This document shows, piece by piece, positions 22,702 to 30,557 of a DNA stretch of 39,157 bases. This stretch comes from Anaerobutyricum faecale. GTDB taxonomy: Bacteria; Bacillota; Clostridia; Lachnospirales; Lachnospiraceae. A program made the translations under genes and the position numbers. The notes below the pieces were generated by a model, which saw only the letters and a program-made list of their open reading frames with translations, ran no database searches and was not told the origin of the DNA. Position 1 is the stretch's first letter, and the number at the start of each line of letters is the position of its first letter. The DNA lies in NCBI GenBank assembly GCA_019119645.1, contig DWWR01000046.1, forward strand, positions 1 through 39,157. Direction: 5' to 3'.

Positions 22702-23409
22702 ATGAAAGTATTATTGATAAACGGAAGCCCACACCCGAAGGGCTGCACCTGGCGGGCACTTTTGGAAGTGGAAAAGACGTTACATATGGAAGAAATCGAG
22801 ACCGAATGGCTCCACATCGGACTGGACCCGATCCGCGGCTGTATGGGCTGCGGGATGTGCCGCAAGAATAAGCTGGGCAAATGTATTTTCGGAGAGGACG
22901 CCGTCAACATAGCTATCGCCAAAATGGAACATTGCGACGGCCTGATCGTCGGCTCACCAGTTCATTACGCCGCCGCTGCGGGAGGCATCACTTCTTTTAT
23001 GGACCGGATGTTTTATTCCAGCAAAGGATTTCCATACAAGCCGGGCGCCGCTGTGGCCAGCTGCCGCCGGGGAGGTTCCATCGCCGCTCTGGACCAGCTT
23101 AACAAGTATTTTACCATCAGCAACATGCCTCTGGTTCCGTCCGCTTACTGGAATATTGTCTTCGGCAATACCCCGCAGGAAGTGGAGCAGGATAAGGAAG
23201 GCATGATGGTCATGCGCACCCTCGGCCGGAATATGGCGTGGATGCTCAAGTCCTTTGCCGCCGGACGTGACTCAGGTCTTGTCACTCCTCAGCCGGAGAA
23301 GAAGGTTCGGACCAACTTCATCCGGAAACTGGAATCCGACGAAAAAGACTTTGCTCCGTATTTTACTTCCTATAACAAAGTGGACAAGAGATTCCAGGAA
23401 GATGACTGA
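22702..23409 (+). CDS. Flavodoxin-fold NAD(P)H/FMN reductase with iron-sulfur flavoprotein-type cysteines
   Basis: From ATG at 22702 this is a 235-residue flavodoxin-like protein. The N-terminus MKVLLINGSPHPKGCT is the FMN phosphate-binding strand-loop, and GLIVGSPVHYAAAAGG is the second FMN contact region. Cys47, Cys50, Cys53 and Cys61 form C-x2-C-x2-C-x7-C, the compact spacing of iron-sulfur flavoproteins (Isf), so a 4Fe-4S cluster beside FMN is plausible. The start was chosen for its AGAAAGGATG site; earlier in-frame ATGs (22615, 22693) lack one. It is convergent with the activase gene, 27 bp away. It may be a redox carrier; its partner is unknown. Confidence 0.85.
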   Translation: MKVLLINGSPHPKGCTWRALLEVEKTLHMEEIETEWLHIGLDPIRGCMGCGMCRKNKLGKCIFGEDAVNIAIAKMEHCDGLIVGSPVHYAAAAGGITSFMDRMFYSSKGFPYKPGAAVASCRRGGSIAALDQLNKYFTISNMPLVPSAYWNIVFGNTPQEVEQDKEGMMVMRTLGRNMAWMLKSFAAGRDSGLVTPQPEKKVRTNFIRKLESDEKDFAPYFTSYNKVDKRFQEDD

Positions 23410-23436
23410 TCTTTTATCGTCAAAATATCCGGAATC

Positions 23437-25125
23437 CTAGATCTGTTCCAGCGCGTAGAGAGCCGCTCCTACCGCCCCTACAATCTCCGGTTCCGGACAA
23501 ATATAAAGTTTCCCGCCGATTTTTTCTTCCACGGCGCGGACGACACCCGGGTTTTTTGCCACTCCGCCGGTCATCATAAAGGCTGGCGTCAGACCTACCC
23601 GGCTTAAAAGACCATAGGCTTTGTTGGCAATGGCATGACAGACACCGTCCGCGATGTCTGCCTTTTCTTTATTATTGGCAATCAGAGAAATCACCTCCGA
23701 TTCCGCGAATACGGAACACATGCTGGTGATTTCTATTTTTTCTGTGGACGTGAGAGCAATGGCTCCCAGATCATCAAGACTCACTTCCAGGGTGCGGGCG
23801 ATCATCTCGAGAAATCGTCCCGTACCTGCCGCACATTTATCATTCATGACAAAATCCTGCACCTCTCCCTCCTGATTTAAGGAGATTGCTTTGCTGTCCT
23901 GCCCGCCGATATCCAGTATGGTGCGGATGTCCGGATTAAAATAATGGGCGCCCCGGCCGTGACAGCTGATTTCCGTCACGTTTTCGTCGGCAAAAGGAAT
24001 ACTCACCCGGCCATATCCTGTTGATACGATCCATGCGATCTCTTCTCTCTGAAGGGAAGCTTTTTCCAGCACATCTTTCAGTACTTTATCCGCACTCTCC
24101 CCGGATTTTGCGCCGGTGCGCACCACCGAAAACGCTCTGATCTTTTTATCACGGTCCATGATCACCGCATTGGTGGAAGTGGAACCGCTGTCAATACCCA
24201 GCACATACATATTTTCCTGTCCTCCCGTTCTTTCCTTTTTCCCGGGCTGTGACCGCAAAGGCTCTTTTCCGGCCTGCTGCGGCTGCAGAGATTCCAAAAA
24301 AGCCTCAATGCGGGTCAGCATCTGCCCGAAACTTTGTTTTGTATAGTCCGTTTCCAGTAAAAGCATCGGCCGCTGCAGCCATTCTTTCAGCCATGCATAC
24401 TCATAGGCATAATTGTCACAAAACTGTACCGTATGGTAGATGATCCCGTCCGCGCTGTCACTGTAACGCCGGATCAGCTCATCCCGGTTGGACGCCTGTT
24501 CCATGCGCATACAGGGGAACTGCGCCAGCAGTCCCCGGGTATACGCCAGATACAGCTCAGATTCCTGATAAATGATCTTGCGGTCCAGGCCGGTGCAGGT
24601 GAGGTCAAAAGCCACGCCCGCTCCCCGCTCTTCCAGAATCTCCTTGATATTTTTATTGGCCCGGGCGCCCAGAATCCCGATATTGAGACGCTTCTTTTTA
24701 AAGGATAGTCTCTCCCTCTCCTGTGCCGTTTTGAGGATTTCCCGAAAACGATCCTCCCGGAACTGTCTGCCGGAATATGCCTCATAGGCCTGCATCATCG
24801 CCCGGATCCTCTTTTCATAGAGAACCGCTCCGGCTTCCTTGGTTATCCGCGGTATGTCCAGTATATAGATGAATTTCTCCGGAAATTCTTCTTTCAGCAC
24901 ATCATAGAGGCGGCGGATGCTGTCACAACAGGTGGTGAGGATGATTCCCTCATAATCCTCCTGCATCATCTCTTCCAGCACTCCTTTGGCAAAACTGCAG
25001 ATATTGGGATGCATCTTCATATCCGCCTGATTGAAATTGGTCACATCCGGTTCCACCCGTTTCATCTCCACGCCCATGGAGACGAAAGCTTCCACCGGAG
25101 TATATTTACAGATATATCCTAACAT
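23437..25125 (-). CDS. 2-hydroxyacyl-CoA dehydratase-like subunit fused to its ATPase activase
   Basis: Two modules share this 562-residue chain. Residues 1-280 resemble the HgdB/FldB-type cluster-binding subunit, with candidate ligands Cys43 (NICSFAKG), Cys66/67 (LTTCCDS) and Cys236 (VQFCDNY). After a Gln/Lys-rich linker, residues 306-562 form a complete BadF/BcrA-type activase: the ATP-binding GIDSGSTSTNAV, LDIGGQDSKAI, and cluster ligands Cys431 (NDKCAAGTGRFLEM) and Cys470 (TSMCSVFAESE). Activases use ATP to push one low-potential electron into the partner. The start overlaps the end of the 430-residue partner gene by 7 bp. No CoA-transferase, ETF or acyl-CoA dehydrogenase gene lies nearby, so classical fermentative dehydration is not established. 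Confidence 0.9.
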   Translation of the reverse strand: MLGYICKYTPVEAFVSMGVEMKRVEPDVTNFNQADMKMHPNICSFAKGVLEEMMQEDYEGIILTTCCDSIRRLYDVLKEEFPEKFIYILDIPRITKEAGAVLYEKRIRAMMQAYEAYSGRQFREDRFREILKTAQERERLSFKKKRLNIGILGARANKNIKEILEERGAGVAFDLTCTGLDRKIIYQESELYLAYTRGLLAQFPCMRMEQASNRDELIRRYSDSADGIIYHTVQFCDNYAYEYAWLKEWLQRPMLLLETDYTKQSFGQMLTRIEAFLESLQPQQAGKEPLRSQPGKKERTGGQENMYVLGIDSGSTSTNAVIMDRDKKIRAFSVVRTGAKSGESADKVLKDVLEKASLQREEIAWIVSTGYGRVSIPFADENVTEISCHGRGAHYFNPDIRTILDIGGQDSKAISLNQEGEVQDFVMNDKCAAGTGRFLEMIARTLEVSLDDLGAIALTSTEKIEITSMCSVFAESEVISLIANNKEKADIADGVCHAIANKAYGLLSRVGLTPAFMMTGGVAKNPGVVRAVEEKIGGKLYICPEPEIVGAVGAALYALEQI

Positions 25126-26411
25126 GTCCTGTCCAGCCTCCTGTTCTGCGTACCTTCATCCAGCATCTCGAGAAACGCTTCCAGACGGGTTTTGATCTGT
25201 CCGTCATGACTGTTTCGCCTGTCAATGCCGTCTCCGTCAAGGATCAGCATGGGAATTCCCTTCTTCTGGAATGCCTCTTTCAAAATCAGACTGCCGCCGG
25301 AGGACTGTTTGCATCCCCAGTGGCAGAACTGAATCACCGCATCCGGAGACAGTTCGTCGGCGAGACGGCTGACCATCTGCGCTTTGTGATCATAGGAACC
25401 ATTATAAAGATTATGGATGAGCTTCCTGGCCAGAGCGTGAAACGGCCGTCTCTCATCCAGCTCTTCCACGGAGTCCATCGCCATGTCGCTGGCAATGATC
25501 TGATACTCCGGATTTTCATTGAGATATCGCTGCAGGGTCTCCTGATAAAATGGCAGCAGATGCACCCACAGAATCTTCTTTCCCTCAAAAGGAGGATACG
25601 TTTTGATATCTTCCACCATGAACCGGACCAGATCCAGAAATTCCGGCGTGCCGATCAAAAGATGCATCCCCATCATCAGATACAGATGACTGATCAGCTC
25701 TCCCGGATAATATCTCTCGCTCTGCAGACGGAAAAAATGCATTAATTCTTTGCGGGTCTCATTCTCAATGCGAAGATTCTCTTTTAATCTTTCCTCCTCA
25801 AAGGGGATTCCGAAATGTTGTTCCAGAGCTCCGGCAAAGTCTTTCAGCTGTCCGGCCAGATAATCTACGGAATCCTCGTCATCCCCGTAAGGAACGTCCA
25901 GAAAAGAAAACGGAACTCCCTTTTTCTTCTCCAGATAGCGAAATGTGTTCAAATTGCCGTCACAGGACAAAGAGGTGGTCACCGCGTAACCAGGCACCGA
26001 CACTGCGTCGCTGTCAATGGCTCCCACGAAAGTCTTATGATAAGAACACAGAGTCGGGGCGATTCCCAGATTCTGAGCATAGTCGATAAAATAATCTTCC
26101 AGATGATATCCGCTTAAATAGCAGGCCAGACATTCAATGGACAGAGTGCTCCGCCCAAAACATTGAACGATCTCGCAGGGCGAAAAAATATTTCCCCAGA
26201 CATAACTATCCGGCCGTCCCAGGGCGTCTGCCACGAAAGACATCATCATTTCCTCCAGCTTCTGGTATCCCCTGGAAAGCTTTTTATTGGGAAGAAGCTT
26301 CATCCGAAGCTTATTTGCCTTGAAGCCAAGCAGCATTTTCCCCCAGCTCTGCCCGGGATTATTTATGGTCTGTTCTTTTACGTAGTCAATGTATTTATCT
26401 GCAATCCACAT
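25119..26411 (-). CDS. 2-hydroxyacyl-CoA dehydratase D-component family protein (HgdB-like)
   Basis: This 430-residue protein should bind an iron-sulfur cluster and receive electrons from the fused activase encoded directly downstream. Candidate ligands are Cys79 (FSPCE), Cys122 (TLCSYHKTF), Cys150 (LSCDGN) and Cys367 (HWGCKQSSGG); the last three correspond in order to the cysteines of the partner's N-terminal module. The length suits one subunit of an HgdA/HgdB-type dimer, or the double-cubane cluster protein family (Carboxydothermus DCCP, E. coli YjiM), which also works with an activase. A GAAAGGA-type site precedes ATG at 26411. The substrate is not predictable from sequence. Confidence 0.88.
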   Translation of the reverse strand: MWIADKYIDYVKEQTINNPGQSWGKMLLGFKANKLRMKLLPNKKLSRGYQKLEEMMMSFVADALGRPDSYVWGNIFSPCEIVQCFGRSTLSIECLACYLSGYHLEDYFIDYAQNLGIAPTLCSYHKTFVGAIDSDAVSVPGYAVTTSLSCDGNLNTFRYLEKKKGVPFSFLDVPYGDDEDSVDYLAGQLKDFAGALEQHFGIPFEEERLKENLRIENETRKELMHFFRLQSERYYPGELISHLYLMMGMHLLIGTPEFLDLVRFMVEDIKTYPPFEGKKILWVHLLPFYQETLQRYLNENPEYQIIASDMAMDSVEELDERRPFHALARKLIHNLYNGSYDHKAQMVSRLADELSPDAVIQFCHWGCKQSSGGSLILKEAFQKKGIPMLILDGDGIDRRNSHDGQIKTRLEAFLEMLDEGTQNRRLDRTC

Positions 26412-26567
26412 GACAAATCCTTTCTTTCCAATTTATGTTTCTGGTTTTCTTTCTCTTTTATGTGTTTCTGGTTAACCGTTTATCTGCCGCGCATACTTTT
26501 TTACATAATGCAACAGCAGCGGTAAAACACAGCTTACCACATTTTGCGCCAAAAGGCACGGCTTTTC

Positions 26568-26597
26568 TTGACAAACTTTTTTCTTTTTCCGTATAAT
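26568..26597 (+). promoter_or_regulatory. Promoter of the csoR-type gene
   Basis: TTGACA (26568-26573) and TATAAT (26592-26597) are both perfect, separated by 18 bp. The leader is only about 20 nt. Confidence 0.8.
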
Positions 26598-26621
26598 AAA
26601 CGCATATCTGGAGGTGAACAT

Positions 26622-27053
26622 ATGGACGACAGACGCAAATTTTTGTCCGGAGAAGAAACGAAACAAACACCCGGGGGTGACTCTGTTCATGACCGTTTAC
26701 AGAAACACTCCCACGGGCACGCCCACGGCCAAACGCAGGGACATTCCCATAACCAATCTCATGAAAATGTACAGAGTCACTCCCACGGGCACACCCATAC
26801 GGAGACCAGGGCTGTCATCAACCGGCTGTCCCGGGCCATCGGTCATCTGGAATCGGTAAAACGGATGGTAGAGAACGGACAGGACTGCTCGGATGTCTTA
26901 ATTCAGCTTGCCGCCGTCCGCTCCGCCCTGACCAATACCGGAAAGATTATATTAAAAGACCACCTGGATCACTGCATTGTCGATGCCATTGAACACAATG
27001 ATCCGGAATCACTGGAACAGTTCAAAAAAGCCATCGATCAGTTCATTAAATAA
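26622..27053 (+). CDS. csoR: CsoR/RcnR-family metal-sensing repressor with His-rich N-terminus
   Basis: From ATG at 26622 (GGAGGTGAACAT upstream) the protein is 143 residues. The C-terminal 85 residues form the all-helical CsoR/FrmR domain: INRLSRAIGHLESVKRMVENG followed by Cys89, His114 and Cys118 with C-x24-H-x3-C spacing, the Cu(I)-binding pattern of CsoR. The first 60 residues are an added tail with 12 His, mostly as HxH repeats (about 29-59), which could hold Cu, Ni or Zn. No copper ATPase or chaperone gene lies next to it, so its target is elsewhere. The longer in-frame start at 26544 is excluded because the promoter overlaps it. Confidence 0.9.
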   Translation: MDDRRKFLSGEETKQTPGGDSVHDRLQKHSHGHAHGQTQGHSHNQSHENVQSHSHGHTHTETRAVINRLSRAIGHLESVKRMVENGQDCSDVLIQLAAVRSALTNTGKIILKDHLDHCIVDAIEHNDPESLEQFKKAIDQFIK

Positions 27054-27055
27054 AT

Positions 27056-27100
27056 AAGCTGTGAAAAAATGAAAAAGGTCATTTTTTCACAGCTTTTTTT
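27056..27100 (+). terminator. Terminator of the csoR-type gene, possibly bidirectional
   Basis: A perfect 17-bp stem (27056-27072 with 27079-27095) with a 6-nt loop is followed by a T run on the plus strand. It also lies 29 bp beyond the stop of the convergent aminotransferase gene and could serve it, although the T run on that side is interrupted. Confidence 0.85.
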
Positions 27101-27128
27101 GTACATTTCTATGGATGTCAGCAGGTTT

Positions 27129-28733
27129 CTACTGATGATAATAACTGAAGAAGTCCGCCATCTTCTCCACAGACTCTTTCAGGACTTCAATCCGCGGCAG
27201 ATATACCACCCGGAAATGATCCGGCTGCTGCCAGTTGAATCCGCCTCCATGGATGAGAAGGATTTTTTTATCCTTCAGAAGATCCAGCGCAAATTTTTCA
27301 TCATCGGTGATATTGAACTTTTTCACATCGATCTTTGGAAAAATATAGAAGGCCGCCTTTGGTTTCACTGCACTGATGCCGGGGATATCCGTCAGTGCTT
27401 TATAAATATAATCTCTCTGCTCCCGGATTCTTCCGCCCGGAACCACATAGCTCTTCACGCTCTGGTGTCCGCCCAGGGCCGTCTGTACAATGGACTGCGC
27501 CGGTACATTGGAACAAAGGCGCATATTAGAGAGCATTTTAATACCTTCCACATAATCTTTCGCCATATTTTTATTACCGCTCAAAATCATCCACCCGATA
27601 CGGAAGCCGGCGATCATATGTGATTTGGACAGACCGCTGTAGGTGACACAGAATAAATCCGGCGCCAGGGAAGCAATGGAAATATGTTCCTCTCCGTCCA
27701 TGACCAGCCGGTCATAAATCTCATCGGAGAAAATGATCAGCTGATGTTCTCTTGCGATATCCACAATCTGCTGCAGCACTTCCCTTGGATAGAGAGCACC
27801 GGTAGGATTGTTTGGATTAATGATAACGATGGCTTTGGTCCGGTCTGTGATCTTCTTTTTGATATCATCCATATCCGGATACCAGTCCGATTGTTCATCA
27901 CAGATATAATGAACGGCGGTTCCTCCCGCCAGTGTCGCGCAGGCTGTCCAAAGCGGATAATCCGGCGACGGGATCAATATCTCATCTCCGTCATCCAGAA
28001 GCGCCGACATGCAGATGTTGATCAGCTCACTGACGCCGTTACCTGTATAGATATCTTCCATGGACACATTGGGAATCTGTTTGAGCTGGGCGTACTGCAT
28101 AATGGCCTTTCTCGCGGAAAACAGACCGTTGGCCGGCGAATAGCCCTCGCATTCCGTCAGCTGACGGCGCATATCATAGATCACCTCATCCGGCGTGCGG
28201 AACCCAAAAGGAGCCGGGTTACCGATGTTCAGTTTAAGGATCTGCGTGCCTGCTTCTTCCATTCTGGCCGCTTCATCCACCACCGGTCCTCTCACATCAT
28301 ATAGTACATTGTTCAATTTTGAAGATTTTTTGAACTCTCTCATGGGTCTGCCTCCTGTATGTTCTGTGTATTGTTTTTTTTCATCCGGATCCCGGCGGAA
28401 ATCCTGTGGCTCCATCCGGGTCACAGTCTCTTCCGGTCTTCCGTCAAGGGCATGATTTTTCCTTTTTACCTCCGCCCTTTCTTCTTCCTTTCTCTGTTCT
28501 GCTTTCTCTGCCCTGCGGCCGCTTCTCAGCCATTCTTCATCCACGTCAAGGATATCCGCCAGACAGTGGAGAATGTCTGCCCGCGGCACATTTTTGCCAC
28601 TGACATACTGACTGATGTGGCTTTTGCCCAGCTTGACACCCCGCTCCGCGGCGGCGCGGATCATATCAATCTGCTTTTTTCCACGCTGCTCCATGGCCAG
28701 CTTTAATCGATCCGAAAAGGTCTCTCCTGTCAT
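27129..28733 (-). CDS. alaA: XRE DNA-binding domain fused to AlaA-type aminotransferase
   Basis: From ATG at 28733 (AGGAGGAG upstream) the protein is 534 residues. Residues 3-70 form an XRE helix-turn-helix (FSDRLKLAMEQRGKKQIDMI, then KSHISQYVSGKNVPRAD). A charged linker (about 70-130) follows. Residues 131-534 match E. coli AlaA end to end (KSSKL..V.YDVRGPV, LKLNIGNPAPFGF, NPNNPTGA), with the PLP lysine at about 370 (GLSKSHMIAGFR) and SDEIYD at 336-341. AlaA moves amino groups between pyruvate/alanine and glutamate. A perfect AGGAGG lies 7 nt before an in-frame ATG at 28343 (residue 131), which would yield a free 404-residue enzyme; AlaA has about 405. A promoter lies at 28839-28867 and a dyad in the leader may be an operator. 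Confidence 0.92.
   Translation of the reverse strand: MTGETFSDRLKLAMEQRGKKQIDMIRAAAERGVKLGKSHISQYVSGKNVPRADILHCLADILDVDEEWLRSGRRAEKAEQRKEEERAEVKRKNHALDGRPEETVTRMEPQDFRRDPDEKKQYTEHTGGRPMREFKKSSKLNNVLYDVRGPVVDEAARMEEAGTQILKLNIGNPAPFGFRTPDEVIYDMRRQLTECEGYSPANGLFSARKAIMQYAQLKQIPNVSMEDIYTGNGVSELINICMSALLDDGDEILIPSPDYPLWTACATLAGGTAVHYICDEQSDWYPDMDDIKKKITDRTKAIVIINPNNPTGALYPREVLQQIVDIAREHQLIIFSDEIYDRLVMDGEEHISIASLAPDLFCVTYSGLSKSHMIAGFRIGWMILSGNKNMAKDYVEGIKMLSNMRLCSNVPAQSIVQTALGGHQSVKSYVVPGGRIREQRDYIYKALTDIPGISAVKPKAAFYIFPKIDVKKFNITDDEKFALDLLKDKKILLIHGGGFNWQQPDHFRVVYLPRIEVLKESVEKMADFFSYYHQ
28341..28356 (-). promoter_or_regulatory. Internal ribosome binding site and start of the aminotransferase module
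   Basis: Inside the fused gene, AGGAGG (28356-28351), a 7-nt spacer and ATG (28343-28341) make a complete initiation site in frame with the aminotransferase, exactly where stand-alone AlaA proteins begin. Confidence 0.7.
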
Positions 28734-28769
28734 TGTTCTCCTCCTGCATTTTATTTTTACTGAAATACC

Positions 28770-28789
28770 CAAGTTCTTTGTTGAACTTG
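28770..28789. promoter_or_regulatory. Inverted repeat in the leader of the XRE-aminotransferase gene
   Basis: CAAGTTC (28770-28776) and GAACTTG (28783-28789) form a perfect 7-bp inverted repeat with a 6-bp spacer, between the promoter and the start codon. Related GAGTTC half-sites lie near 28797 and 28860, the latter overlapping the -35 box. This is a plausible autoregulatory operator for the XRE domain. Confidence 0.45.
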
Positions 28790-28838
28790 CGGACAAGAGT
28801 TCGATTTTAATCCATTGGGTTCAGTCTCAATTGCAGAC

Positions 28839-28867
28839 ATTATAACACAGAATATATATGAGTTCAA
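28839..28867 (-). promoter_or_regulatory. Promoter of the XRE-aminotransferase gene
   Basis: On the minus strand TTGAAC (28867-28862) and TATAAT (28844-28839) are separated by 17 bp. The start lies near 28832, about 100 nt before the start codon. Confidence 0.8.
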
Positions 28868-28961
28868 CATAAATCTTTGCTTTTTCTGAACTTTTTCTTG
28901 TTTTCCCGGCCGTTTATGATTATTTTGAACAATATATTGTTTTTTCATATCCGGCTCCCAT

Positions 28962-30521
28962 TTATTTCACATCCAGTTCCGCTGTAATCTCATAATAATC
29001 ACAGGGATGCGCCGTAAGCCCCGTCACTCCGGCTCTGGCTATCATATTCATGCGAAGATGCGCCACAAACACACAGGCGTTGTCGTCAAGAAGTGTCTGC
29101 TGCATTCTGACAGCCAGTTTTGCTCTTTTTTCTGTATCAAAAGTTCCTGACAGTTTCTGCGCCAGCGCTTCCAGACGATCACTGTGATATCCCCCGTCAT
29201 TGTGGGCAGAACTGTCCAGGCAGTGATAATTGAAAAAATATTCCGGATCCCCGGTGGGAGCTGTGACCATGGCGCTGACATAAATATCCCAGGCATTTTT
29301 ATCCGCGCAGACACTGCTATGGTCCGGTGTATTATTAATCTCCACCCGAATTCCGATTTCTCCCAAGGTCGCCTGTGCGGATTCCGCCAGAAGAGGCAGT
29401 TCCTGGCGGCTCGGATAGGTAAGCCAGCGCAGCACCAGCGGCACTCCGTCTTTCTCCCGGACACCATCTCCATCCCGGTCCGTCCATCCCGCCTCTTCCA
29501 GAACCGCTTTTGCTTCTTCCGGATCATAGGTTTCCGTGTGGACCGTTTTCCCTCCAAAAGAAAAGTTCTCCGGATACACGCCGGACGCCGCTTCCCCGTT
29601 GCCGTTCATCAGCGCCTTCACAAATCCTTCTTTATCAATTCCCATGGCAATGGCCTTTCGCACTGCCGGGTCAGAGGTAATGGGACTTTCAAAGTTCATG
29701 GCGCCGAAAAAGACCCGGCTTGTGGAACATCCGGTAAAAGTATAGTTCTCATTTTCAAACAATGGATAACTGAGATAAGGAATTCCATAGGCGGCGTCAA
29801 TCTCGCCGGACTGCAAAGCCGCTGTCAACGTATCGCCATCGGAAATATTGCGGATAATGATCGTATCGATATTCGGTTCCCCGTCCCAGTAGTTTTTGTT
29901 TTTTACAAGAACCAGACGCTGATCTGTTTCCAGGGAAACCGCTTCATAGGGCCCTGTACCGCAGACAATGCCGTCCTCATCCACCCCCTCTTCCATATCA
30001 ATAATGCAGCTGTAAGGATCTGCCAGATAGGAAGGAAGAGCAGGCACCGGAATATCCGTCCGGATGGTCAGCGTCTGTTCTCCGGCCTCCATGGCTTTGA
30101 TGTGCAGATTCCCCGCCGCCCGGGGATGTGCTTCCATCAACGCTTCCAGACATTCTTTCACGGCGGCGGCATCCACCTTCCGGCCGCTGGTGAACGTGAT
30201 CCCCTCTTTTATCTCGATTTTCCAGGTAACATCATCTGTATGCTCCCAGTTTTCAGCCAGCCACGGTTCCATCTCCATGGAATCCGTGAACCGAAATAAA
30301 GTCTCTCCCACTCCATAACGGATACAGCCCCATCCGCCGCTGCTGTTGTGAGGATTGATATCCGCGATGCCATTTTCCGCGTTAAAGGTGGTGTCTCCGA
30401 AAATAAAAGTTTTCGTTCCGTCATGGCGACTATGAGACGGCGTCTGTCCGCCACAGGCGTTTAAAAACACCAGGGCGGACAGCAGTACAGCCAATAAAAT
30501 GCATTTTCGTTTCCGATTCAT
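28962..30521 (-). CDS. ABC transporter substrate-binding lipoprotein (nickel/peptide family, SBP_bac_5)
   Basis: This 519-residue lipoprotein captures substrate outside the membrane. The signal peptide ends in FLNACGG (lipidated Cys23). The mature protein has SBP_bac_5 features: INPHNSSGG near the start, ETLFRFTDSMEMEPWLAENWE, GTGPYEAVSL and KNKNYWDGEPNID, and YDPEEAKAVLEEAGWTDRDGDG in the second lobe. The general pattern resembles NikA, but peptide binders share it. It is the last gene of the unit methyltransferase-permease-permease-binding protein. No terminator was seen after it. Substrate unproven. Confidence 0.9.
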   Translation of the reverse strand: MNRKRKCILLAVLLSALVFLNACGGQTPSHSRHDGTKTFIFGDTTFNAENGIADINPHNSSGGWGCIRYGVGETLFRFTDSMEMEPWLAENWEHTDDVTWKIEIKEGITFTSGRKVDAAAVKECLEALMEAHPRAAGNLHIKAMEAGEQTLTIRTDIPVPALPSYLADPYSCIIDMEEGVDEDGIVCGTGPYEAVSLETDQRLVLVKNKNYWDGEPNIDTIIIRNISDGDTLTAALQSGEIDAAYGIPYLSYPLFENENYTFTGCSTSRVFFGAMNFESPITSDPAVRKAIAMGIDKEGFVKALMNGNGEAASGVYPENFSFGGKTVHTETYDPEEAKAVLEEAGWTDRDGDGVREKDGVPLVLRWLTYPSRQELPLLAESAQATLGEIGIRVEINNTPDHSSVCADKNAWDIYVSAMVTAPTGDPEYFFNYHCLDSSAHNDGGYHSDRLEALAQKLSGTFDTEKRAKLAVRMQQTLLDDNACVFVAHLRMNMIARAGVTGLTAHPCDYYEITAELDVK

Positions 30522-30557
30522 ATGTTCCTCACTTTCCTTTTTCTCCGGCAGTGCCTC

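Noticed and set aside
26436..26473. Exact 11-bp repeat TGTTTCTGGTT at 26436 and 26463
   Set aside because: Two copies 27 bp apart in a T-rich leader, with no symmetry and no relation to a promoter I could place; too little to call an operator.
26622..26800. The His-rich region as part of a HypB-type nickel chaperone or a zinc transporter
   Set aside because: The remainder of the protein is a CsoR/FrmR helical domain with the C-H-C metal site, and there is no GTPase motif or transmembrane helix.
29184..30299. A 371-codon open frame on the plus strand opposite the binding-protein gene
   Set aside because: It has no ribosome site, promoter or motif; the minus strand encodes a clear SBP_bac_5 lipoprotein.
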